64,000 nucleotides of DNA, from the NCBI GenBank assembly GCA_021018815.1, contig JAITYX010000049.1:3968001-4032000 (forward strand), read 5' to 3'. The notes below the pieces were generated by a model. The model did not search any database, was not told the origin of the DNA, and saw nothing but the letters and a program-made list of their open reading frames with translations. Position 1 is the stretch's first letter. Each line of letters opens with the position of its first letter. A program made the position numbers and the translations under genes. The DNA comes from Talinum fruticosum. Lineage: Eukaryota > Streptophyta > Magnoliopsida > Caryophyllales > Talinaceae. Positions 44,253-55,050 of the stretch are shown here, piece after piece.

Positions 44253-45350
44253 CGAGAAATGAAGTAGCTGGTCCGAGTGAATCTTACCTCTTGACCTTTA
44301 TCACACAACCGAGATATGCTCACAAGGTTGTACTTGAGCCCTTTGACAAGGTAGACTAGGCCGACTAAGTTGTCTCCTTAGCCAATCTTCCCAATCCCAA
44401 CTATCTTGGCTTTGCAATTATCTCCAAATGTGACGTTTCCTCCCTTAATATCTTCTAGCTCGAGAGAAGAGTGTACAATCTCTAGACATATGGTGTGAAC
44501 ATCCACTGTCTAAGTATAAGTGACCCTTTCGTTTTTAAGTCACCTGCATAACGAAAGAAACTTCATCATCTTCTTGAAGCCTCGGGAATGAGTGCCATGG
44601 GATCCTCTTTACAATATGAGGAACTTAGACATTGTCGTTTTTCTTCGAGGCCTTAAGTGAAATGTTCCTTTTGGTGCTGACCTCTACTTCATTTTCTTCG
44701 AGGCACAGCTCATAAGTGAGTAGCTTCCCAATAAGCTCATTTAGTTTCAATTTGGAAAGATCTTAAGCTTCTTCAATTGATGTCACCTTATGACCCCATC
44801 TTCTCTTTGGTAGACTTCTTAGAATTATTCCGACAACTACTTCATTAGAGATCTTTCTACCTAGAGAGTTAAGATTATTAACAATCTTAGGGAACCGAAT
44901 ATACACTTAAGTGATGTTCTCCTCTAGCTCCATTTTGAATAGCTCATACTTGTGAAGAAACTTCCTCACTTTAGCTTGCTTCACTTGGCTGGTTACTTCA
45001 TAGGTGTTGACCTATGTGTCCTATACCTTTTTGGCTATGTCATAGGCTAACACTCTATTATATTCTTCTCAGTCGATAGTACACATTAGAGTGTTCATGG
45101 CTTTGAAGTTCTTCCTAAACTTTCTATTTTCATTGGTAGTGTACTCGACTTCTCTTTAGGTATAGTTCTTGCTTCTTCCATCTTTGTAGGAATGAAGTTT
45201 CCATGCTTAATGATGTTCCGGATATCCTCGTCACGATCCCGGAGGAAGCATTCCATCATCTTCTTCCAAGTGTGCAAAGTTTTATCCCTTGAACTTGGGT
45301 TATTTGGTGGAAGATCTTCCTTCCTCAAACTCTCCAATATTATGAGCCAT
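44253..45350 (-). pseudogene. C7 protease start and gag, internally deleted
   Basis: The protease start is HLYLDSGCSHHM (44487-44522). At about 44540-44555 the sequence jumps to the gag core (ASRR-type stretch), so the zinc knuckle and gag spacer are missing. To the right: NLSKLKLNELIGKLLTYELCLEE, KRRWGHKVTSI (about 44780), and the N-part 45095-45337 with KMMECFLRDRDEDIRNIIKHGNFIPTKMEEA. The gag ATG is at 45350-45348 (MAHNI). Confidence 0.8.
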
Positions 45351-45411
45351 CAGATCTTTATATACCATTGGATTATGAGATCCTCTTAAAAGGCTACGCT
45401 CTTATACCAAT
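45351..45411 (-). other. C7 leader and primer-binding site
   Basis: On the minus strand TTGGTATAAGAGC (45398-45411) follows the LTR end and resembles the initiator-Met site. Confidence 0.72.
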
Positions 45412-46075
45412 TGATGGTTTGCTCTTGCAGACACTAAGTAACCCTAGATGGGGGTTAATAGAGTTATGGAAGATTTTTTACAAAATAGAAACTGTTTTGC
45501 ACAAAACAAACATAGAAAATAATTATGAGTCTACAATGAACTTAGAAAGTGCAGTACATGAGAAATACCTGGAAACCTCGCTGGGGCGAAAAACCATTGA
45601 CAGTGCTAGTCCAAGTACCAAGCCTAATCCACTATTTTGAATCCACAAAATACAAGCACCGACTCTTTATAGAATTGCTCCCTTAGACAATTAAATTATA
45701 AATTTTCCTAGACTTAGCAATTCCCTTATCTAACCTAGTACTTCCTAAATTAGATACCATTTACGAGTTAGGGACAACCGAGCCGAGGTTAACATTACAG
45801 CTCAATCAAGTAACTTAGAAAAAGTAGAAAAAGTATGTGTTTACAACCGAGAATGTAAGAATTACAGAATTGGAGTTATAAGTCGAAGATTGAGTAAGTA
45901 TGCACTAAGTGTTAGGTAATGTGTTCGGCAATCTTCAAGTCTTGTAAAGTAGCATGTATTTATACACAATAGGGAAGAATAGTCGTTGAGACTTGTTCCG
46001 AGCTAGAGAGCTTCAAATGCCGTTGTAACCCGTAGTCTAAGTCACTCGGAAAAGATTATGTTGTAATGTGAACGT
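45412..46075 (-). repeat. 5' LTR of C7, truncated
   Basis: It starts TGATGG at 45412. The U5 side, a decayed hairpin, and the TATA region (about 45956-45965) align with other copia LTRs up to about 46075. The outer 0.7-0.8 kb (U3) is missing, and unrelated sequence begins at about 46076. Confidence 0.8.
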
Positions 46076-46457
46076 TTAGTGGTAGTCCTTCGCTCAAAAA
46101 GTAGTCCATCCCAAAAGCGCTCGCTAATTGCCATAATGGTATCCCTCTCTCTCTTATCACATAGGTGGTTTAAAGCAAGGAAAAGAGAGCCAAACCAAGC
46201 ATTTTGCATAACGTCCTCCGGAGGAAAGTTCATCTCTCTACACGTCTCCACAAATTTGAGAATAGCTCCAATTCTCCGAATTGAGCCCTTTTGGAAAACA
46301 AAAATCTAACAACATTTTACCTAAAGAACTACTCTAAATGAGCAAAGCAAGAAACTTAAGCCAACTAGCTTACCGAAGGTGTGACAGCAAGGGAAGAAGC
46401 ATGGTTCTCATCTTCCATGAAGAGGTCATTTAGATTCCACTCGTTCGGGGGCGCCAT
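46076..46457 (-). pseudogene. Possible two-exon gene start, unidentified
   Basis: On the minus strand an ATG at 46457 opens MAPPNEWNLNDLFMEDEN for 28 codons to 46374, followed by TCG|GTAAGC, a good plant 5' splice site, with an in-frame stop just beyond. A U-rich stretch of 68 bases (46306-46373) ends GTTGTTAG, and a second AG (CCAAAAG) lies 18 bases further; both keep the same frame. The second exon reads KGSIRRIGAILKFVETCREM and on to FPPEDVMQNAWFG and DTIMAIS, open until the C7 LTR edge at 46076. I do not recognise the family. It could be a LINE remnant or a captured host exon. The 3' end is lost at the LTR junction. Confidence 0.4.
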
Positions 46458-46663
46458 TCCCACTCGAGGTAATTATCTTGGATAAGTCTTTCAGCTCACA
46501 ATATTCAAGTAGGATGAGCTCTTCTTCTAGACATTTTGAAGAAAGGATTGGTTTTGAAACCAACAAGTTTTCTAATGAAAACAAAGGAAGAAAGCACAAG
46601 AGCAAGGCAAGAATGCAAGAGCAACGAAGGAGCAAGTGCGCAAAATCAACACATCAAGCACCC

Positions 46664-46671
46664 CTTTTATA
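46664..46671 (-). promoter_or_regulatory. TATA box upstream of the possible gene
   Basis: TATAAAAG on the minus strand, about 210 bases before the ATG at 46457. Confidence 0.4.
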
Positions 46672-47309
46672 GGCAAATTCGGTCAAGCCAAGCAAGTATA
46701 TAAGTCAAGAGTCAAAAGAGTAGTGGGAGACCAAGGGAATCCAGTATAGCACGCCGAGGCCCACGCCTACCAAAGGCCCGCCGGTGCCGGCCATGAGGCA
46801 CCGTGGTGTCCCATCAGCAACAACGTTACGGCCTAACTGGCCGGCTTGTGCAGTCCCATCGGTCGTGGCATGTGAGTTCTTGGCACCTTGCGCTTGAATG
46901 TGGGAGCTCTTGGACCCACCAATAAGTTTTTTCGGATGAGATGTTTTCGATCGAGCTATTCGAGTAAAACACTAAATATTCATCAATTCGATTATCCACT
47001 AACGAACATGTTAGTGTATCAAATTATTAATAATGATTTATATCAAAAGACGATCGAATTTTTTAACATCAAAATGTACCCGACTTCAGGTCTTGATCAA
47101 GCCAAGCGTAGGACCCTCTTACCGGATTTTAGAACGCATACATTGGGATCAAGTCTAGGTCTCTTTTCGGAGTTCGGGTTCAATAGAAACCAATTACGGA
47201 TATTGCGTCAAAACTAATACCCAAAATCGTCATGCGAGAATCCAGTGTCGGTACCCTTTAGAGTCAACTTTGAGCCTTCATCTTTTAGACTCGGTCAAAG
47301 TGGGCTAAC
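46672..47309 (+). other. Unassigned spacer with a GC-rich island
   Basis: No gene is recognised. 46750-46880 is GC-rich and contains GCCGGTGCCGGCC, which recurs at 48929-48941. The rest is ordinary AT-rich sequence. The ORF at 46888-47217 has no recognisable features. CTAAC (47305-47309) is the presumed left target copy of TAT. Confidence 0.45.
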
Positions 47310-48792
47310 TGTAGACACCTAAAAAGTATCGTCCCTTATCTCTTTTATTATGTATTTTATTCCGTTGACCCAGTGATGAAATCCTAAGTCCTGTTTGAGG
47401 ATTTGGATCTTGGACTATTATTGATTGCTACAATGGAAGCCATTAAACCACAAAGAACCCACTCGCACCAAATAAATATCCCTTTGCCTTGGATCAATCC
47501 AAAAATCCCCTTTTCTTTGAAACGACCCAAGACCGGGCCAAGCCTTTAGAGACAACAGATTCTAGTGCTTGCGTGCCAGGAAATTCCAAGTTTATAATAA
47601 CACATTTTACTTTATCCAATCAGACAAGGAGTCGAAGACTTGAAGACGACGTTAGAACATTGCATTTTATGATCACAAGCATTAAATTGTTGCGTTTAAG
47701 CTTCAAGACAATCCACACGAGATTAGGAGCTTTTTCCATAAAAAATGGCGTCATGACCGGCTCCGATCATCACACAAATTTTAAATGAAACGTTGTGGTT
47801 TGGCTTGGAGACTCCCTCGAAACACGTTAGGGCACGAAACCTTAGGCATACCCAGGTAACCGAGACTGGCCATCCGGAATTTACCCGGTTCTATCCGATT
47901 TTATCTCTTTTTATCCGATTCAATCTCTTAGTATTCCGGCCCGGTTCTTTCTCAGCTGCTTGAACGGTTGGCTGCATCCAAACCCTAGGCAATTTGTGTC
48001 CTAGGTCTCTCCCTACAAATAGAGAGCCTTGGCTCTCATTCTCATACAACTTTCTCCTATGCGTAATCTGTAGAAAGCTAATCAAAACACACATGCATTA
48101 ATGTTATTCCGCGAAAATAATCTCAAACATTCCTCTTTCTACTTACCGCCGTTGAATTACTGCAAAGAGCTAAAGAATATTCAGTTATTCTGATCTCTAG
48201 GCATTTATTCAACTAATCTTTCTAATTCCTTACAAATTCACCTCTTGCAAAATTCACAAAAAAGCCCTCTTTCTGGATTCATCATTGTCGCATCAAAAGA
48301 TCCAACATAGAGATCCGGATGAGTAGGTTGGACATCCTAAGGGCAATCATTAGGCCTTTGGACAGCTTATTTAATTTATGAATTTTTATCGCTTTTAGTA
48401 TTGTAGATCAAAGAAATGTAATCCCATTTTAATTCCTCCCTGCTCGATGTAATTTTTTTAGTTTTCCGCTTTTTTATTGCTTTCTCTACTACTTTCTTTA
48501 TTGCTTTCTTTTAATTATGTTTAGTTGCTTTTATTTTCGCTTAACATGTTGTTGAGTGCTAGTGTTGTCGCATTATTTTAGTATACTACACAAATTATTA
48601 ATGGTCGTCTTCGAGCGGGAAGAATGGATGGGTTTCTTTATATTTAATACCCTTGCCGCCGAATCCAATTCTCTGTTCTAAGACTGATGGAGTCACTTTT
48701 AGCCTTTTTGGTCTTATTTTTTCCATACCGAGATCGGAAGAGCAAATCTTTATTCTTTTATTTTTATTAGGTTTTTCTTCTTAAAAACTAAC
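47310..48792 (+). repeat. 5' LTR of TAT
   Basis: It starts TGTAGACACC at 47310, a common start of Tat LTRs. A promoter-like CTACAAATAGAGAGCC lies at about 48014. The likely end is just before TGGCGACTCCGC at 48793, giving about 1.48 kb. If the primer site is instead the one at 49319, the LTR would be about 2.0 kb. The ORF at 47489-47788 has no recognisable product. Confidence 0.62.
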
Positions 48793-48810
48793 TGGCGACT
48801 CCGCTTTTGG
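48793..48810 (+). other. Candidate TAT primer-binding site 1
   Basis: TGGCGACTCCGC begins a Tat-type primer site, but the following bases (TTTTGG) leave the expected CTGGGGA pattern. Confidence 0.45.
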
Positions 48811-49318
48811 CTTCATTTATATTTAAATTGCATCTCGGATATTTTTTATTACAGGATAGAAAACAACAATTCTTGATCCGCCATCTAGGGCAAAGGCGAA
48901 GGCTGATGTCCACGAGTCGTGGCCTTTGGCCGGTGCCGGCCACCGGTAGGTGTAGGCAGCCCCGCCTGCACCGAGTGGTTGGCGGGGAGCCTACGATCCA
49001 AACCGGTGTTTTCACACTAGTGTGGCCCTAAAGCCTTTTGGCGGATTCAGTAAACCCTAAATTCTATTTTTTGATTGAGCAATAATGTCAAGAATTCGAG
49101 AAAGAATTGCTAAAATAAAAAACATTTAATAAAACGCCAATCAATTCAATGGGATCCAACTTTTTAATTTGACATAATAAAACTTAGTAATCTTAATAAA
49201 AAATCAATCCCTACTTTCTAAAATTCATCTTGTAAAACCACATTTCCCCCAAACGAATCTTACACCAAAAGGGTAAACCATTCTTGGGGAAGCGCGATGT
49301 AGTGCCTTGTTCTTATAG
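48811..49318 (+). other. TAT region between the two primer-site candidates
   Basis: No gene. It contains a GC-rich block (48900-49000) sharing GCCGGTGCCGGCC with 46781-46793. The rest is AT-rich. Confidence 0.45.
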
Positions 49319-49336
49319 TGGCAACTCCACTGGGGA
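49319..49336 (+). other. Candidate TAT primer-binding site 2
   Basis: TGGCAACTCCACTGGGGA fits the 18-base Tat-type site more completely than site 1, with two CG-to-CA type changes. Confidence 0.5.
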
Positions 49337-49936
49337 TAATTTTTGTATTAAGAGGCCGAAACTTGAAAACTTGAGTAATGTATTTTAATAATGTGCTTGC
49401 ATTCAACATCCTACATCTAGCAACCTTCGAACATAGTTTAAATGTTGTTTCTAGAGCTCTAGGAAAAATTTATTTTACCCCTATTCAACCCTTACGAAAT
49501 GGGGTTCCCACTGGATCCTGGGCTGGCCTAACTAGGCTTCATTGCCCAAAGAAATAGTACCTCTTCCCTTATAACACGCACTCTTCGGTCAACCACTTGG
49601 TTCACCGAGAGGCACCGAGGATTTTGGCCTTTTCTCCTATTGTGCCCCACACAAAGGACCAAAATCCTCCGAGTACGAGTCACCATGTATCCTACCGTGT
49701 CTAAACCTCTTTGGTCATAAATCTTTTGACTATTAGGTGGTCCTTTGACTTAATTTGCATGGTCGAATGATTCTTTATTTTAGATTTAATCTTCCGCTTG
49801 TTAGGCTTTAGGAATAGGTGAGGAGAGTTGGTAAGCCCTTGCATGAGTGTAAATAAAACACTTAGAAATTCCCTAGAGTTAGTTCATTATTTGCATTTAG
49901 CTAAAAGTCAAAATACCTTTTTCTCGCTAGGGTTAG
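49337..49936 (+). other. TAT leader, first part
   Basis: Non-coding leader. It ends at GTTAG (49932-49936), the left target copy of G4. No feature is recognised beyond a C-rich stretch at 49500-49690. Confidence 0.55.
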
Positions 49937-52811
49937 TGTAAGAACTTGAAATTTCGGGTGCTTTCCTGGTAATGAATTAAGCTACTAAAAGTTAAGTGAA
50001 AGATTCAAAATTATTAAATTAAGTGAATTATTAATTTTTTCAAGTCGAAATTATAAGCCGAGAATTGAAACTTGAGCGTGGGCTAGCGAAATTGGGCATT
50101 GTGAAGCTAGTTGGGCCCAATTAAAATAAAAAGAAAAGGAAATGAGAAATGGAGATTGCTGGCATTTTAGGAGGAGTTGGCAGATTATGAGAGTAAAGGA
50201 GATTAAGGGGTCCAATTAAACTTGGACAGCAGCTTAATTACGTGTGATTAGGAGAACAGGAGAGAGAAATTGGGATTGAGAACAAAAGAGGTGGAACGAA
50301 GAAGTAGAAGCGAAGCGTGGAAAGAAAAGAATGGGAAAGCGGAAACAAGGGAAAGCGACGAGAGGAGAGAGCGCGAGAGGCCGGTGGGCAAGGGAGATCT
50401 CGAGCTCGGGAGGCCGAGCAAAGCAAAGGAAGAGGGGAAAAGCAAGAGACCGGGAGACAGAAACCATGAAGGAGAGGAAGGCGGTCGGTGGGCACGGAAC
50501 CGCGGCCGACAGCCTGGCGAGCGAGAGGAGGAAGATAAGCAAGACCGGCTTTGAGGCTAGGGGCAAGGAGAACGAGAGGCAGAGCAGAGAAACAGAGGAA
50601 AATGAGAAAGAGCCCAAGAGAGAGTGATTGTGGGAAGCAGAGAGCAAAAGAAGAGGGTTGGAGAGGGTAGGAGCTAGACTAGAAATCGAAAGGCGTAAGA
50701 AGAAGCAAACCCCAATCCGAAATTCAATCCTCCAAAACCGAAATTCTTAGAACCTCTAAGAATCAAAGGTGAGTGATTCAAATTCATCCTCTAAAGTTAA
50801 AATGAGTTAGGAAGATGAAACTTGGAATTGATTCATGAAATTGGAAACCCTAAGTTAATTGAAGAAGTTAGAGGCCTAAATTTGCGAAACTAAGCAACTC
50901 ACGAATCAAAGAGCATGTTGTGATTATGTGAGATCTAGTTCTGAATTTGTGATGTTTAAGTATTATCGAGCATGATTATTGAAGATTGGATGAGATTAGC
51001 TTGAACGAAATTAGGGCGAAAAATCGAAAGTTAAGTTCATGACTTATGTGCGATTTTCGGTAATTATGCATGCTGTCCGAATTTATGCGAATTCGTGTGT
51101 GGCCCAAATTTCCTGAAAATTTAACTGCAGCTTCAAGGAAAGTTATGGAAATTTCCTGTAAAATTTTGTATACATTGGATGAGTAGATTTAGAGATATAA
51201 AATTTTAAGTGAAAATGTCCTGTTTTGAGCAAAATTGGAACTAAGTGAGTAACTCGAATTAAGAACTAAACTTTAAGAAGCTATATGGCTAGATTAAAAG
51301 ATATATATCGATTAAGGAAAATTATAGAACCATAAACCACCTATGTGCAGTATTACGCAATCATGAAAACGATGAGTTCATTGATTAGGAATCCTAATTG
51401 ACATGTTTATATGATTATGTGCTCATCTTGAATAACATTGATTATAAATGACATAAGCATGCATATGTGAAAATGAATTGATTGTACTTGAGTTGGAACT
51501 TGCTTATGTGAATTATTAGTTACGAATATTTTACGTATGAAAGCGTTGAACTTGAATTATATGAATTAAGTATATCTTATGTATAAGTAATGAGAAGATA
51601 ATAAGAAAATAAAGAAAACATAAAGAACTAAAGAAGGGAGAAAGGATTGTGTTACTGATCTAAGACCCCATGAATTAAAGAACCCTCTAAAGCTATGGCC
51701 ATAAAAGTGTCTCGTCAACCCGAAGCCACGAATTATTTTGCTTCTACGAATTATTGACAGTATGCGTCCTTCAAAGTGAGGCAAGCCTTGAGGCCACGAA
51801 TTATTTTGCATCCAAGAACCGAGCCCATGAATTGTTTTGGCTCTAAGAACTGGGTCTTTAGAGCAGAACATAAATCTTCTTTCCATTTGAAACTAAGAAT
51901 ACTTGAACAATTATGATATGAAGAAACGAATGATCGTGCATAACGAATAAGAAAAAAGAATCAATGATTTATGAAATGCACGATTGAATTCAAGACGAAG
52001 AATGAGAAGAACAACGAATCCCGATTTCATAAGAAATGAATACGATAAGAACTAAGATATGATTTTCATAATAAATGTTTTACATGATGAATGATTCTAT
52101 GACTTACTTGTGTAGAAAGGCGAACGAAGTATGTTTGATTGAATTCATGAGTAATTGAGGTCATTGTGCTTCTCAAGCAACTTGGTAAGTTTAGTATCTC
52201 GCATGTCTTAAGCATGTATGATCCGAATCGCATGTTATGAATGAATTGTGAACTTACGTGTGGTTGGTAATGAATTAATGTGCAATGTGAAACCGGGGTT
52301 GGGTTTGGGTTATTCACCGGGCTAGTGGAGCTCATGACCTCACCAACATTTCAGGTACGGAAGTAAGACTCCTCGGGAGTTGCTTTTGGCTTTTAGAAGA
52401 AGTGAACCAACGGATAGGACTTCTCCGGACTTACTATGTATTTTATGTCTTTCATGCTTGTAAAGATCGGTGTATGTGAACTTAAGTTTTGATTATGCAT
52501 GTAAAAGCCTTATGTGAATACTCCGAGCGTGTGGCTCGTCGAGTTTGTGTTGTGTTTCTCCGAGCATGTGAGGCTCGTTGAGTTTAAGATTGTGTTTCGT
52601 GCGGGGTTAAGGCTTTAAGCCTATGGGACTAGCTATATTACGGAGAAAACTCTGCCGAATTTTTAGAAAAACCTTTGAAAACCTAGAAACACGCTTCCGC
52701 CAAGCAAAGAGAAAACTAATAACCCTAAGTCGAGACCTTAAGCGGCCTTAGGGGTTCCTCTCGGGGAACCCCGGCATGTAATACTCCTAGGGTGGGTCTA
52801 GGGGTGTTACA
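49937..52811 (+). mobile_element. G4: solo gypsy-like LTR in the TAT leader
   Basis: A 2.88 kb LTR that starts TGTAAGAACTTG and ends GGGGTGTTACA, with perfect GTTAG duplications at 49932-49936 and 52812-52816. It aligns with G1 in reverse. The GA-rich block is at 50230-50690 (frames such as 50270-50627 are artefacts). AAAG|GTGAGT at about 50770 and CATTTCAG|GTACG at about 52353 resemble splice sites. The CGAATTATTTTG repeats are at 51666-51860. Confidence 0.9.
51666..51860 (+). repeat. CGAATTATTTTG short repeats in G4
   Basis: Five related words (51670, 51729, 51747, 51797, 51828), the reverse complement of the G1 cluster at 7815-8005. Confidence 0.58.
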
Positions 52812-52816
52812 GTTAG

Positions 52817-53800
52817 TCAACTATTTGCACTTCGAGTCACACTAAAATCCTCTTTAAGAGGTGTACGTAGTCATCGCCGATCGGTCCAAGACGGTCTTAC
52901 TAAAGTTCCCTCAATCTTTTGGTCAGTTTTCACTTCATATTCTCATTTTTATTTCCATTTCTTATTTTTTTATTAGCCAAATCAAATTCATCTCTGATTA
53001 GGAGAGGTCATTTTATATTTTTCATTAGGTAAAACAAATTCATCTTAGATTAGGAGAGTTCATTTAACATTTCACAACAAATTCATCTCGGATTAGGTGA
53101 GTTCATTTTTGTATTCGCATGTAGCCATAGAAAAATCATTCTAAGATTAGAAAAAAAAATGCATTGTCATCCAATCGGAATCGAAGCATCTTCCTATTAA
53201 GGATAAAATCATTCATAGTGCATTAGCCAAAACATTGAATCATCCCGAGACTAAGTCATACAATACGGCATGCACTTCATTTTTTCGTTGCATTCCTTAA
53301 ATGCATCCAAATAAAAGCATCCTTAGTCTCTTCGAGTCTTGCGCTTAAGTCCTTCTTCCCAAAAGTGGTATTCTTTCGCATGTTCTTAAACCTCATCCTC
53401 TGGGCCGCAGAATAGGGAAGTCTACAACAATTGATTATTGTCGGAATCCGAGCTCTAAAAGATTAGAACCCCTCACCAAACACTCGGCACATCTTCTTTT
53501 CTTTCTACTCCACGATCCGCACCCGTTCGACAAGCTTCGGTGTACACCACACCGGTTAAGTCCATTCATCATCATAAGACAAGTACTTAGAAAGAGTTCC
53601 CTTCCAATTAATTTAAACCCAAAGCAGTCTCTTAACCTCGGTTTACATAGCTAGGGTGAAAACTAGGATTAATGATAAAGAGGAGCGAGTATCATCTATA
53701 TTGATGAATCTTAAGACTATTATAAAAGCTATTGAGGACGAGTAAGAGAGATGAAGAAGCAAGAAGAGGAGAAATATTAGGTCCTGTACCTCCCCTAGCT
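52817..53800 (+). other. TAT leader, second part
   Basis: Non-coding apart from the tandem repeat listed separately. It leads to gag. Confidence 0.55.
52983..53117 (+). repeat. 52-bp tandem repeat in the TAT leader
   Basis: CAAATTCATCT plus a GATTAGG-containing stretch ending in TTCATTT or GTCATTT occurs at 52983, 53035 and 53088 (periods 52 and 53). A weaker fourth copy lies near 53130-53150. Confidence 0.75.
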
Positions 53801-55050
53801 TATCTCTTCCGAATAGTCCGAAACATCAATCTCCTAAGCATGAATCCAAACTTCAGCTTGATCCATGTGTAGATCGAGATAGAACAAATGTTAAGGGAGT
53901 CGGTTATGTTCGGTAGTCATTATTTTGATCACAAAGGATTTACTTCAATTCCTAAGGGTAAACTACCTCCAAATTTTACCATGCCGGATATTAAGTTTCA
54001 AGGTTCTAAGAATCTCCACCATCACGTTCGCAACTTCTTAAGAGTAATGACTCTTAAGAATATTCCATAAGATACATACCATATCATCTTCCCATGGACT
54101 TTCGATATCGATCTAATGAAGTGGTACAATGCGATCGACCCACGCAAGGTTACCAACAGGATTGATCCATGCAAGGAGTTCCTACATTAGTAATCCTAAA
54201 ACACAGATTTATAAGTAACTCTTAGAGACTTCGATTTAATCAAATATGGTTAGAAAGAGTGCTTCACGGACTTCCTCACCGGATGGAGAGCAAAGGCTGC
54301 CCACATGGTAGAGCGATCCTTCAAGAAAGGACCAAGTCGGGATCATTATAAAAAACCTCTAGCCTAATTACAATCAGCATCTCAAGTTCTTACCCGTCAT
54401 GAGCTTTTCAACCCTTAGAGATGCTTTGGCTTGCTAATAGAAGAGTATATATCCACCGCGACCACAAAACTAACGACAAGGTATAGAGGTACTAGCAGCA
54501 GTACAGATGTCAATGCTCTTAATAGATATACTGACTACATCTATTAATACTACTTACACTAAAGCTCTTGATTGTCTATTAGAAAAGGGAAATATCGAAT
54601 TGCCACACATCATAAGCAGAATCAAAAACCGCAAAACAATATAAAAACGAGGGACACAGGAAAATATTGCAAGTACCATAGTGCACGAGGACATGACACT
54701 AAATAGTATTGGACATTCTATAACAAACTAAAAACATGTTTCGAAATGGCCAACTCCCTTTACCCAAAGCTGCCCAAAAACCATGTAATAACAAAAATCC
54801 TTTTAGTGGTACCTTATCTATTTTCACTTAACCCACTCCGAGTCGGTGGGACTCCTATGTCTTCGATCAAGATGTCGATCAGTCCAAACCACTTCTTAAC
54901 TTGCCTCCTTAAGATCCGAGTAGTCCATGGGCTGTGAGTAAGTGATGAAAAAGATGCATACGACACAAAGAGTAACAGATGACGATGACGACTTATGGTG
55001 CACATGACCCTCGGAAGAAGAAAAATTTTAGGGAGAATATAAAGGTCCAG
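53801..55050 (+). pseudogene. TAT gag
   Basis: This is a capsid relic. The open part 53888-54070 reads MPDIKFQGSKNLHHHVRNFL, followed by FPWTFDIDLMKWYNAIDP, equivalent to the capsid region of gypsy gag. Later, SFKKGPSRDHYKK, then a Tat-type zinc finger YCKYHSARGHDTK*YW (about 54665-54715), and FEMANSLYPKLPKN (54746-54937). Frames and stops break it in at least six places. No start codon is secure. Confidence 0.72.

Noticed and set aside
47489..47788. 99-codon frame in the TAT LTR
   Set aside because: It lies within the LTR, without recognisable motif or codon pattern.
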